This document shows, piece after piece, positions 47,501 through 57,652 of a DNA stretch of 64,000 nt (its first letter is position 1; every line of letters starts with the position of its first letter). Source of the DNA: Apus apus. Taxonomy: Eukaryota; Chordata; Aves; Apodiformes; Apodidae. The position numbers and the translations under genes are program-made. The notes below the pieces were generated by a model that was not told the DNA's origin, made no database searches, and saw only the letters and a program-made list of their open reading frames with translations. The stretch is taken from assembly GCF_020740795.1 (NCBI RefSeq), contig NC_067312.1, positions 51,293,905-51,357,904 of the forward strand, read 5' to 3'.

Positions 47501-50084
47501 TTTAATATTCCTTTAAGCAAGGTAGCTTAAGGTAGCCAGGGTGTGCAACACAGAACTTTCTCAGGATCAGGAGTCCAATTCTTCAGGATTCTATTCCTTC
47601 CTGTTTTCTAAATACTACATGCAACTCTTTTCCAATTGTGCCAAACACACCTTCTGGAGTTCCCTGTTTCTCCCTAAAGTTTTTGGTTAACAGGTATTTC
47701 CCTGTAAACTGGCTGACACACTGTCACCTGACACTAAGAGGACAGACAGATTCTTTTAGGGATCCTTAGCAGAATGCTGGCAAGCATAAAATCATAGTTA
47801 CAATTAAAGCTTTATTTCCTTAACGGGATATTATCATTAGTATAGCAGAGAATTTGTGATTAAAGTGGCACAGTGTTTCTACAAGCAGAATCAATATAGC
47901 ACGATCTAAAAGTAATGTAACACAGTATTTACAATACAACAACTTACAATTTCTAATCACATGGATGCTCTGCTGAAGAGTCAGATCTTAAGATATAATT
48001 TGCTGTATCAATATAATGGTCATAATCTAGACTCGAAAATCATATGAAAGAATACAAGTTTGTTCAGAGAAGGACCACAAAAGTGATCAAACGCCTGGAG
48101 CACCTCTCTTATGAGGACAGGCTGAGGGAGCTGGGGTTGTTCAGCCCGAAGAAGAGAAGGCTCCAGGGGGGCCTCATAGTGGCCTTCCAGTACCTGAAGG
48201 GGGCCTACAGGAAAGCTGAGGAGGGACTATTTACAGGGGCTTGCAGTGAGAGGACAAGGGGTAATGGTTGTAAACTGAAAAAAGAGAGATTTAAGTTAGA
48301 GATAAGGATGAAATTCTTCAGTGTAAGGGTGGTGAGATACTGGAACAGGCTGCCCAGGGATGTTGTGGGGGCTCCATCCCTGGAGGTGTTCAAGGGCAGG
48401 TTGGATGGGGCTCTGAGCAGCCTGTTCTAGTGGGAGGTGTCCCTGCCCATGCAGGGGGGTTGGAACTTGATGATCTTTAAGGTCCCTTCCAACTCCAAAC
48501 TTTCTGTGATTCTGTGAAGTTGCTCACTCAATCTACAGAGGAAGAAGAGGATGGTGGAGGTGTCCCGGCCACTGGAGGTGTCCCTGGTCTCACTGTCCAG
48601 CAGCAGTTCTGGTCCAAGTTCCCCACTCAGGACCCGTGACTGCCTGATTTTATGGACAGTGCTGTGGGCGCCGTTACGCTGCCCTGAGCTGTGATGGGGT
48701 CGTCACCACCACTGGCTTGGCTGGGGCCTGGGACGCTTGAGGCCACCAAGGGAGGCAGGAGTTGGTCTGGAGCCCAAGAACCTTGAGGTGGGTGACGAGG
48801 GGAAAAAGAAATCTCTTTGGCTTGTCTGCTTGGTGCACAGAACCTTCAGGGGCTGATAATGAGGGAAAGGGAACAGAGATTGGCTGCTTGCCAAAACATA
48901 AAATGGGGTTAGTTATGCTAACCACAGTACCAGGGGTCGGGAACAGGGGGTACTGGTGACACACCCCTATAAAGACAGAGCAATCTGATAGGCTATATAG
49001 CTGATTTAAACCAATTTGCTACCCACTGTTTTTCAGCTGTATGTGGTACTTAGGCCCTGGACTACGCTTCACTGATGAAGCAGTAGTGTTACACCCTTTC
49101 CTCAGCCAGCAAATGGAAACAAGCTGCTTCATCATTCCCCTCCCTTTCTTTTTTTGTACATCCTAGCATCTCAGGACACATTTATAAACACAGCACATTT
49201 TAAGAGTTACCAATTACCTAGTTATTCAGCAATGACAGAAAAATGAGAATATAGCAGCAAACAGCTGGGAGGTAGTGCCAAGACTGGCACACTTGGACCT
49301 GATCTCTCACAATCAAAATAATGGAATTCTTTGTGATTATGCACCATTACTTCTGCCAAAGTAAGAAAATACTTCATATTCCGAGAGAGCAGTAAATGTC
49401 AGGCATTAGGAACATGTTACAAATATTACAGTAAACAGTTTGATTTTAAAGCACTCGATACAGTGCAATTAATACAGAACATTTGATGTTCCACACATTT
49501 TAATTTATTTATAAATTAACCATTAGAAAATACACCTAGTCACCTAATGACCATCGTATTTCAAGAGATAACAAATATTTTTTTAAATCACCAAGACAGT
49601 ATTTTGCAGTCAAATTCACAAAGCGAAGTTATACAGTGCATAACGGATAATTTCGTTTCATAAACGTGCAGTTCTTTTTTATCTCGCTAGTAACATCTTC
49701 TGTGGAATTTTATAGTACTCACAAGAAAGAAAACATTCTGCAAAGTAAAAAGAAGCCAGAAAAAACTGCTACATAGTAAAAGTGTTTCTAAGGAGGGTGA
49801 AATAAGGATGTGGAGTTGTATTTGAAGAGATAGATGTATGCTGCCTTTTAATGCTTCTAATAAAAGTACATATGGGGTGATAGAAGGACACATAGTGATA
49901 GAAGGAAGTAACCCTTCCTCCAGCCATTACTTGTTTTGTGTAAGCCTTACCCCGAAGGCAAACCAGGAAACGGGATTTTTAAGTGTCTTACAAGTTCTTC
50001 ATTTTAATAGGAAATTCTACAGCCAGGAATTTTTAGTACCAGAAAATGTGTAAAGAATATATGTAAGCTACCCTATCTAAGAAC
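44531..50084. other. Intergenic region between MCC and YTHDC2
   Basis: 5.5 kb between the two CpG islands. It is AT-rich except for a CR1 fragment at 48044-48519 and a somewhat GC-richer block at 48520-48960. Short open frames exist (for example 45663-46037 plus, 124 codons), but they lack domains, splice context or codon bias I could defend. I see no RNA gene. Confidence 0.65.
48044..48519 (+). mobile_element. CR1 LINE 3' fragment (plus strand)
   Basis: Starts inside the ORF2 C-terminus (RRTTKVIKRLEHL, LGLFSPKKRRLQGGLI) with 128 open codons to 48430, then a 3' UTR ending 'ctttctgtgattctgtgaag'. A good CR1 match, 5'-truncated. The open frame is part of the element. Confidence 0.95.
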
Positions 50085-50099
50085 GTGGGCAGAAACAAA

Positions 50100-50136
50100 G
50101 GGGCGGGGCGCGGGGCGGGGCGGGGCGCGGGGCGGG
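50100..50136 (+). promoter_or_regulatory. Tandem GC boxes with G-quadruplex potential
   Basis: Seven G-runs (six of four G, one of three) separated by C or CGC, so loops are 1-3 bases. The core GGGGCGGGG repeats are Sp1/KLF-type GC boxes. The pattern meets the usual G-quadruplex rule several times over, on the coding strand about 260 bases upstream of the YTHDC2 start codon. Confidence 0.7.
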
Positions 50137-50354
50137 AAGGCGCGCGCGGCTCCGCCGGTTGGCGCCTGCGCCCGCCCGCTGCGGCTGCACCGCGCCCCGC
50201 GCCCGGGGCGGAGCCCGGGGCGGAGCCCGCTCCGCGCGGCAGCGGGCGCGGGGGCCGGGCAGCCCCTCCTGCCGCCCCGCCCGGCGCGCGGGCCGCTCGG
50301 CGCTGCGGGACGTGTCTCCGCCCGCAGCGGTTGGCGGCGGCCGCTGCCCTCTCT

Positions 50355-50379
50355 GCCGTGCCGTGCCGTGCCGTGCCGT
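50355..50379 (+). repeat. (GCCGT)5 repeat upstream of YTHDC2 ATG
   Basis: Five exact tandem GCCGT units ending 18 bases before the start codon, very likely inside the 5' UTR. The repeat number could vary between individuals. Confidence 0.9.
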
Positions 50380-50397
50380 GCGGCCCCGCCGCGAACC

Positions 50398-50587
50398 ATG
50401 TCGTGGCCCGGCGGCGTCTCCCCGCGGCAGCCCGGCGGGGGCTCGGGTGCCCCTGGCACGGCCGGCTCCGGCGGCCCCGCGGCGGGCCGCGGCCGAGGCA
50501 AGGGGCTGAAGGATATCCGCGTCGACGAGGAGGTGGAGATCGCGGTGAACCTCGCCCTGGAGCGGTTTCAGTACGGAGAGGAGAAAG
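50398..50587 (+). CDS. YTHDC2: YTHDC2 exon 1: N-terminus
   Basis: ATG at 50398 in good context (A at -3) begins MSWPGGVSPRQPGGG, a Gly/Pro/Ala-rich, probably disordered head. KGLKDIRVDEEVEIAVNLAL then starts the R3H region. Donor GTGCGT at 50588; phase 1; residues 1-63. YTHDC2 is an RNA helicase and m6A reader (3'-5' DExH helicase with a C-terminal YTH domain). It acts with MEIOC and XRN1 to shape transcripts during entry into meiosis, mainly in the germline cytoplasm. The head differs from mammals in its exact Gly/Pro content, but the KGLKDIR segment is closely conserved. Confidence 0.96.
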
Positions 50588-50994
50588 GTGCGTGGCGGCA
50601 GCGCGGCCGCGGGGCAAGGGGTGTGTGTGCGGAGGGCGGCCCGGCGGAGGGGCGGGCGGGCCTGTCGCGGCGGGCTGGGGCGAGACGGGCGCTGGGCTGC
50701 GGGGGCCGGGGCGGCGGGGAGCGCCTGGGCCGGGCCGGGGCGGGAGGCGAGGCCCGGCGCGGGGGTGACGGGTGCCTGGAGCGGGGGCTCTCCGTGGGTG
50801 GGCCGGGTGAAGCCTCCCCGCGGCTCCTTGCTGCCCCGGCAGCGCGGCTCGGCAGTGAGCCCTGCGGCGCTTGCGGGTGCGGAAGCCCGGCAGTGTTGGT
50901 CCTGTTTGCGGAAGAGCTCGGCAGGTTTGGTCATAAATACGTCAGAAGTCCTGCGTGCTTGGTTTTTATGTTTGCTTTTCTGTTATCTTTGTAG

Positions 50995-51085
50995 AAATGG
51001 AGTTTCCTTCTTCTTTCACTAGTACCGAAAGAGCATTTGTTCACCGGCTGTGTCAGTCTCTGGGACTGATATCGAAAAGCAAAGG
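50995..51085 (+). CDS. YTHDC2: YTHDC2 exon 2: R3H domain
   Basis: A 91-bp exon (acceptor TTTGTAG, donor GTAAGC at 51086), residues 64-93. It encodes EMEFPSSFTSTERAFVHRLC, which holds the R3H signature Arg76-x3-His80. R3H domains bind single-stranded nucleic acid, and in YTHDC2 this one helps RNA binding beside the helicase core. It ends within a Gly codon that exon 3 completes. Confidence 0.95.
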
Positions 51086-52091
51086 GTAAGCTGGAGTCTG
51101 ATTTTATGTCTGACTTTATTTTTTTGTTCACATGTATGGAATTCTATGGCTGGCATGAAATGTTCTGTGTTTCTAGCACATCCTGCATGTTGCAGGGAAT
51201 AGTACCAGAGAGAAAAGTTTAAGATAAAAGTGTCTTTGTGCTTTGCTTAACCACTTGTGTTTGAGGTAGCTTGCCCTTGTACTGCTTCGGGGATTTTGGG
51301 GGTCCGTTATTTCTCACCAGGGCCTGTTGTGTTTTTCATGCGCTGTTGTGTGCCTAAGAGTTTTTAGTAGAATCTCCTGTCTTGAGGTATGAGGTACTTC
51401 TGTTGAGAAGTGCAGGAGAAGAGGGTTGTTACGCAGGTAAGATGTTTCTGTCTCTTACCCTGCTCTGATCTTTTGAAGAGAAAAGTCATGTTTATAGACC
51501 TGGTGAGCTTCCCTGAAAGCTGAGAATCCGTTTCCCTTGGCAGTTCAGGTTGCAAAGCACCAGGAAAGGGAAGCTTCCAGGAAAGGCCCTGGCAGATGGA
51601 GTGTCATGTATGTATAACTTGTAATGTAGAACTGTTTTTATGCCTGTAGCGCCATTTGCTGTTCCTCATGTTTGACGATACTTCACGATTCTTGCAAAAG
51701 CAGCGTAAAATGCTGGTTTTCCGATCTACGCGTCAGTAGGGAGTAAGTGCTGTTCAGCGCAATGTTGAAGGTGTAGCTTGGTTTCAGAAGGTCTCATTCA
51801 AGCGTAGTGCTGTTCAAAGGAAGATACGCTTCCAGTGTGATTTTTGCCACAAGTGCTTGAGACGATACATTTGGCCAGGCTTTGTATCTGTGCGTTGTAT
51901 TTTTGGAGCGTGGAGTGCTAGAAGGCCGTGTCAGGTGTGCATCAGTGGCTAAGAGGAATGTGCTCGGACCGAGTGGTGTCTGTGCTTAACTGTAACTGTC
52001 AAACTCTTTCTGGATCCAAGTTCCTTCTCTGTAGAGCTTTGTTTCTCTGAGCAGCTCCCTTGTAGATTCTGTGGTAGTTTTGGTGGTTGTT

Positions 52092-52285
52092 TTCAAAGAA
52101 TCGTAGGATCCCTCAAGTCCAACTTCCTGGTCCTTGCAGAAGTACCTGAAAGTAAACCATATACCTAAGGGTGCCGTCCAGGCGTTCCTTGAGCTGTTCA
52201 CAGTCTTGAGTGCTGTGAGCACCTCCTTGGGGAGCCTGTTCCAGTGACCCACCAGCCTGTCAGTGAAGAACCTTTTCCTGGAGTA
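52092..52285 (-). mobile_element. CR1 LINE 3' fragment in YTHDC2 intron 2
   Basis: Plus strand 'aagaatcgtaggatcc...' through 'gcctgttccagtgacccaccagcctgtcagtgaagaaccttttcctgga' is decayed CR1 3' UTR and ORF2 end in minus orientation. The terminal 8-bp repeats are worn. Confidence 0.8.
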
Positions 52286-52365
52286 AGGGCGGGAGCTGTT
52301 ACTTGGGAAGCATAGGACAATATTTTCTGTTCTTAGGTTTTTCTTCTGAGTTAAACAAACATACC

Positions 52366-52700
52366 TGTTGTGGTTTTAACGCAACAGGCTACTAAACGTC
52401 ATGCAACTGCTCACTTACTTTCTCCTGACCCCCCGGGCATGGGGGAGAGAATTGGAAATGTAAAGGTGGGTAACCCATGGGTTGAGATGAAAGCAATATA
52501 ATAATTGCAATACAAGAAAATAGTCACAATCATAGGAATAATAGAGCAAAGTAATTGATGGAGCTGACTGTCTTTTGTGAAGCAAATGTAGTGATCGACC
52601 TTTAACAGAAAGGTAGTGGAGCAGTTACCAAGGCCTAGTTGTAAGGCTGTGCTGGGCATAGTCATCCAGAGCCTGTAGTGTGTGTGTGCTACACAACCTC
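52366..52700 (-). mobile_element. LTR-like repeat fragment in YTHDC2 intron 2
   Basis: The left edge reads tgttgtggttttaac, and a block catgggttgaga follows at about 52480. The same block, in inverse orientation, occurs in the repeat at 56804-57150. This pattern recalls an abundant avian ERVL-type LTR. Family and right boundary are uncertain, and no target duplication was identified. Confidence 0.5.
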
Positions 52701-52911
52701 GTGTGAGTAGAGGATGGGTTTGACGGTGGATGTTGTGGATGCTGCTGTTGCTTTGGTGTGTGTTCTGCTACGTAGTGCATGCTTTGGAAGTTTCAGGACA
52801 TTATATTGGAAAATAACCTGCTAGCTAACTGGAAAGAGTTATGGTCAGAGATCATTACATGGAGGTAAATAGGTTTACTTATTCCTAAAATATTATTTTT
52901 TTTTCTCCCAG

Positions 52912-53108
52912 AAAAGGGGCGAATCGATACCTGACTGTAAGGAAGAAAGATGGATCAGAACTGACACATGCAGTTATGACTTGTTGCTTGGCTCCCAGCA
53001 CAAAACATGCGATCCGGAGTTTAATTCAGAGATTTCCTGTCACCAGTAAAGAACGAACAGAACTTCTGCCGAAGACAGAGCGAGGAAATGCTCGTGCTGT
53101 TGAATCTG
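52912..53108 (+). CDS. YTHDC2: YTHDC2 exon 3: R3H end and linker
   Basis: A 197-bp exon (acceptor TCTCCCAG, donor GTATGT at 53109), residues 94-159. It covers the end of R3H (GANRYLTVKKKDGSELTHAV) and the linker (SLIQRFPVTSKERTELLPKT) that leads to the helicase. It joins exons 2 and 4 in phase. Confidence 0.95.
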
Positions 53109-54519
53109 GTATGTTCAGTGTGTCTTCGGATAGGGACTTGTGAATCAGTACTGTTTAAAAAAAGGCAGCAATTGCCAACCCATCCCCAAAACAAACCCCT
53201 TTCTTTTCTGTCTCCTTTCCCCTCCCAACTGACGCTCTCCTCTGCAAACAAGTCTGCCAATTTTCTTGAATCTTAACTGTTAATATGGAGTCTGTCAAAA
53301 CTGTTGTAGTGAGGGACATAGGAATTCATGTCAGCCGCGTTCCACCGTCTCCCGTGTGTCAATTTATTTTTGAGTCTTTAAGCCACTTCCAACCAGATTT
53401 ATTTGGAAGTAGCTTTCTGAAATGGGAGGTGAAATTGAAGAGACAAGTGTTACCGTGATTGCCATGTAAGAACACCCTTATACGAAAATGAGTGACTGTC
53501 TGCTTGAAGAAATGAAAGTTCTTGGTAAAAAACGCTAATTTTTTGTTTCGCTGTCTTCTAAAATGGATTTTTTCCAGAGGAAGCTACTGTCTAGACTTCT
53601 GAATTTCTACAATATGAAAGAGTTCGCTGGAACACAAACTTCTAATACGCTGTGGGTTTTTTAGACGGTGCTTTTAACAAGGTTATTGCTGTAGCAGTTG
53701 AGTGCTAGGAGTTGAGTTGTGCTTCTTTGCGCAGAGCTGTGTGTGGTGCACAGAAAACACTTGTAAAGATGTATCATGTTTCATTGGATATTTCTGATTT
53801 ATGACAATTCATGCTGGAAAATAATTTTTAAGGAATCATCAAATAACATTTACAACACTGAATTTGAAGCAGTCTTCTCTCAAGACGTGCTGGTTCTTTG
53901 CGTACTTAGGTGTTGCTATCTAATACATCTAATACTGTGCTGTGTGGGTCGAGGGGTCTAGATGTGGCGTGGTTCAGTTTGTGTGTTGTAAAGGAAATCT
54001 TACAGGCTGGAGCGATAGTTTATGTAAGACTGACTGACAGGAGGTCATATGAGAGCAGGGAGGATGTGAAGGAAGGCGTATGAATCAGGTGAAGTTACCT
54101 TTTCCTCAGAAGACGTGCTTGTCAGTTTGGAGTAACTTAAGTGTTTAACTATGCACTGAGTTTTTCTAGACACGATACAAAGGCCATGAGAATATGCCAG
54201 GTTGCTTTTCTCAGGCTTAGTTTCTGTTTCTCCTTTTGCTCTTCACGATCTTTTTTGACTTTGAGCAATAATACTCTGGGATAGTCTTTTTTGTGTAAAA
54301 CATGTATGAAGATAATGACTCCTTTGAATAATTTTTCTTTCAAGCACCATAACAGGATGAGAGCTATAAATATGGCTTTTAAATGTGTGATGGGTTTGTC
54401 ACTTTATCTACAGAGATGCATATAAATCGGGAATGTTCATTTACTGTTTGATTTTTAAGGAATGTATTAATGACCTTCTTTTCTACCTGTCCAAGTAAAT
54501 TGTTGAATTCTCTTTACAG

Positions 54520-54719
54520 AAAACAGGGAAGTGAGCAAGACAAGCGGGCGACTTAACAATGGTATCCCACAGGTCCCAGTGAAAAGAGGGGAGTCGGAGT
54601 TTGATTGCTTCAGGCAGTCACTGCCAGTTTTTGAAAAACAGGAAGAAATTATCAAAATCATAAAGGACAATAAAGTTGTTTTAATTGTAGGAGAGACTGG
54701 ATCAGGAAAAACTACTCAG
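54520..54719 (+). CDS. YTHDC2: YTHDC2 exon 4: helicase motif I (Walker A)
   Basis: A 200-bp exon (acceptor TTTACAG, donor GTAATG at 54720), residues 160-226. After the linker ([20 protein letters not shown]) comes the helicase N-terminal helix ([20 protein letters not shown]) and motif [11 protein letters not shown] (217-226), whose Lys223 and Thr224 bind ATP phosphates and Mg. The exon ends on a codon boundary right after the motif. Confidence 0.97.
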
Positions 54720-55311
54720 GTAATGTTTCTTGAATGAAATGAAAAGGATAACAGTATTTCTACAAAACTTATGCCAATTTTGGAATGTTTATGTAATAAG
54801 GGATTTCTTTATGGTAGCTTTAAGCCTTTGGTTTTTCGTGTAGAGTTGAAAGTCTTGTGTTCTGATTCGCTTTCTCGCTTTTGAAATGCTGAGCCAGCAG
54901 AGGCTTACTAGAAGTTTCAATGGTTCTGCACGGTTTTCTGATAGATACTAGTTTTTCATTAAAATAATATAAAATATTGAAGGGAAAGTAGCCGTGACTT
55001 CCTTCTAAAACTAATTCTGTTCTTAGTAGCCAGAATATTCTAGAGTATTACCGTGTCAAAATAAAAGATTAACTGCAGGGGTTTTTTATAGATTTCTCTG
55101 AAGCAGGAGAGCAGTTTCATTTAATATATTTTTTTAACCAGATTAAACTTAAAATCAGGAATTTGTTTTTCCTGTCTTTCTGCCCCTTCAAGAATGTTTG
55201 CAATGATAATTCTATTGTGAATCCTTCTGCAACATGTGTGATACTGAGAGGCAGTCCAAAAGCTGTAACTTTATCAAACTTAAAAAGTAAATTGAAACAA
55301 CTTCTTTACAG

Positions 55312-55478
55312 ATTCCTCAGTTCCTCCTTGACGACTGTTACAAAAATGGAACGCCCTGTCGTATATTTTGCACTCAGCCGAGACGTTTGGCAGCTGTTGC
55401 TGTGGCTGAAAGAGTGGCAGCAGAAAGGAGAGAAAAGATTGGCCAGACAGTTGGCTATCAAATCCGACTAGAAAGCAG
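55312..55478 (+). CDS. YTHDC2: YTHDC2 exon 5: helicase motif Ia
   Basis: A 167-bp exon (acceptor TTTACAG, donor GTACTG at 55479), residues 227-281. It encodes [16 protein letters not shown], motif Ia TQPRRL (247-252, RNA backbone contact) and VGYQIRLES, the conserved DEAH-helicase stretch before motif Ib. Confidence 0.96.
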
Positions 55479-56079
55479 GTACTGGTGATATTTCTTAAAG
55501 CAAATTGATCCTGTGTTGGTGTCTTTATTCTTGTGTACATTGGAACTGCAGTGTATTAGGGATGCAGCCTAGTAAAAGCTAGAGGTCTGCAAGCTTGGAA
55601 GATAGAGCATTCTTTACTGATACAGTGTGGGGTGTATTTATTCTTTTCCAACTCGTATGTTTAGTGCAGTGAGTGATAAAAAAAGTGGAGATTTCTAGGT
55701 CACCAGAGGAATTTGTTCCTACAAGAGAGCAGGAATGGATTGAAGTCTGAAGAGTGTGTTGTGGTTTCTAGATTCTTTGAACTGTGCAGATAGTATTTCC
55801 AGCTCGGGCAAAGAAGATGTGAGCTGGAGGTCTTTATAAAGGAGTCTATTAGCTCCAGGACGATTTCTGGAAGGCTGTGAAAGAGAGTGGAGATGGATAA
55901 TCTGTGTTGGATATGTTCCTTGAATTTAATGTCAGAGGATTTTTAAGGGAAGGGGTGAATTCCAAACTTAAAAAAAAAAATACACGTGTGATAGCAACTA
56001 AGGTGATGTCTTACAGAGAAGAAATGTAGAGGCTGGAGCACTTGCCAGAGGAGACTGATGCAGAGAAGTCATAGAGAAC

Positions 56080-56803
56080 CTCAGCCGTCTCGATATCCTG
56101 TGTAGCTAGGTCTCCTTTTTCCTTCAGGAGAGGGCCTACGTTTTCCTTGGTTGTCCTTTTTTTCCCCAGCATACCTGTCGAAGCTTTAATTGTAAGTGGG
56201 ATTTGGCTCTCCTAACCTGATCCCTGGCTGCTCGGACAGCCTCTCTGTAGTCCTTCCAGGGTATCTGCCCTAGTTTCCACCCCCTGTATGCTTCCTACTT
56301 GAGTTTGAGCTTTTCTAGGAGCTGCTTGCTCCTCCACCGTGGCCTCCTGGAATTTTAACCTGACTCTTAGTAGGGAAGCATTGCTTTTGGGTCTGGAGGA
56401 GGTGATCCTTAAATATCAGCCAGCTTTTATGGGCCCTTCTTCCCTCCAAGGTGTTATTCCATTACACTCTCTTGAACAGATGCCTGAAGAGGCTGAAATC
56501 TGCCCTTCCGAAGTCAAGGGTAGTAAGCTTGCTGGTAGCCCACCTTGCTGCCCTAAGGACCTTGAACTCCACCACTTCATGGTCGCTACAAGCAAGGCTG
56601 CCCTTGAGCTTAGCATCTGTCACCAGCCCTTCCTTGTTGGAGAGGACAAGGTCCAGCATAGTGCCTCTCCTTGTTGGTTCCTTGATTACTTGGAAGTTGT
56701 CATCAGCACACTCTAGGAACTTCCTGGATTGTTTATGCTTTTGGGAGTTGTCCCTCCCAACAGACGTCAGGGTGGTTGGAAGTCCCCCATGAGTACCCTG
56801 GTC
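56080..56803 (-). mobile_element. CR1 LINE internal fragment in YTHDC2 intron 5
   Basis: Minus-strand translation gives the CR1 endonuclease block (VLMGDF near 56795, MLDLVLSNKEGLVTDAKLK and CSDHEVVEFKVL in 56462-56659) and the downstream linker. The copy lacks both the RT and the CR1 3' terminus and abuts LTR-like sequence on its right, so it is an internal piece. Confidence 0.88.
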
Positions 56804-57150
56804 ACAACCCCGATTCTCTGTCCCACTGCACCACTCAAGGGGGAGGAGTTAGAGAGTTTGGAAGTAAAGTGAAGCCCAGTAAGAAGAGCAGGGGTGGGGT
56901 GCAGGTGCTTTAATGTTTGTTTCTATTTCTTATTATCCTACTCTGATTTGATTGATAATAAATTAAAATAATTTCCCCAGGTTGAGTCTGTTTTTTGCCC
57001 GCGGTGGTAACTGTGGAGTGATCTCCCCTTGTCCTTTTCTCAACCCATGAACCCTTTTTATATTTTCTCTCTGCTGCCCAGCTGAGGAGGGTACTGCTAG
57101 AGTGGCTTTGGTGGGCTCCTGGCATCCAGTCGGGGTCAACGCACCACATA
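56804..57150 (+). mobile_element. LTR-like repeat fragment next to CR1
   Basis: The plus strand contains an AATAAA signal (about 56959), 'gttgagtctgttttttgcccgcggtggtaactg', and ends 'ggcatccagtcggggtcaacgcaccaca', that is, CA at the right end. It resembles the 3' part of an avian ERVL-type LTR and shares the inverse 'ctcaacccatg' block with 52366-52700. The left boundary with the CR1 fragment is abrupt. Confidence 0.55.
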
Positions 57151-57549
57151 CGGGCAAATAGGAAGACGGTATCTAAGCATATGCTGAAGAATTGGAGCCT
57201 GTTTTTCCAAACCAGTCCACACTGAATTTTCTAGTGAATTAAACAACATGGGGAGATTCTCAAGGTTCAGTTTCATTTGCTTATGTATTTGAAGCAGTTT
57301 GGTTTCTTACTTTGTTAATGAATTAATTGTCTGAAATGTTGCTGTATAAGCACTTAAGATTCTGTGGGAATTCTCTAGGAATAGGTGTGGTTTAAAAACA
57401 AATTCTATGTGTGTATTCTTTGGTGAGTGAACTGTAATTCCACTTCCGGTGAGCAGCTTTTCAGTCCTTTGGTTTTCAGCAAAGAGTGGGAAGGTAGCAG
57501 TATTTAAAAGTTAGAAACAACTGCAGTATCTTTATGAACTCTTCTGCAG

Positions 57550-57652
57550 GGTTTCTCCAAAGACGCTCTTGACGTTTTGCACTAATGGCATCCTGCTTCG
57601 CACGCTAATGGCAGGAGACAGCACCCTATCAACTGTGACACATGTTATAGTG
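57550..57652 (+). CDS. YTHDC2: YTHDC2 exon 6: helicase motif Ib
   Basis: A 103-bp exon (acceptor TTCTGCAG, donor GTAAGA at 57653), residues 282-316. It encodes LLTFCTNGILLRTLMAGDST (motif Ib TNGILLR) and the strand THVIV that leads directly into the DEVH box at the start of exon 7. Confidence 0.96.

Larger units (their letters stand above)
50085..50920 (+). promoter_or_regulatory. YTHDC2: CpG island / promoter region of YTHDC2
   Basis: Very GC-rich (largely G and C runs), covering the upstream region, exon 1 and most of intron 1. It contains tandem GC boxes at 50100-50136, an E2F-like TTGGCGCC at 50159-50166 and a GCCGT pentanucleotide repeat just before the ATG. The transcription start is not determined. 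Long open frames on both strands are compositional. Confidence 0.88.

Noticed and set aside
50033..50934. Long antisense open frames (up to 285 codons) over the YTHDC2 promoter
   Set aside because: Pro/Ala/Arg/Gly-rich translations on several frames at once come from CpG-island composition. No domain or splice context.
55163..55471. 102-codon frame in YTHDC2 as an alternative product
   Set aside because: It starts in intron 4 and reads exon 5 out of frame; the true frame carries the TQPRR helicase motif.
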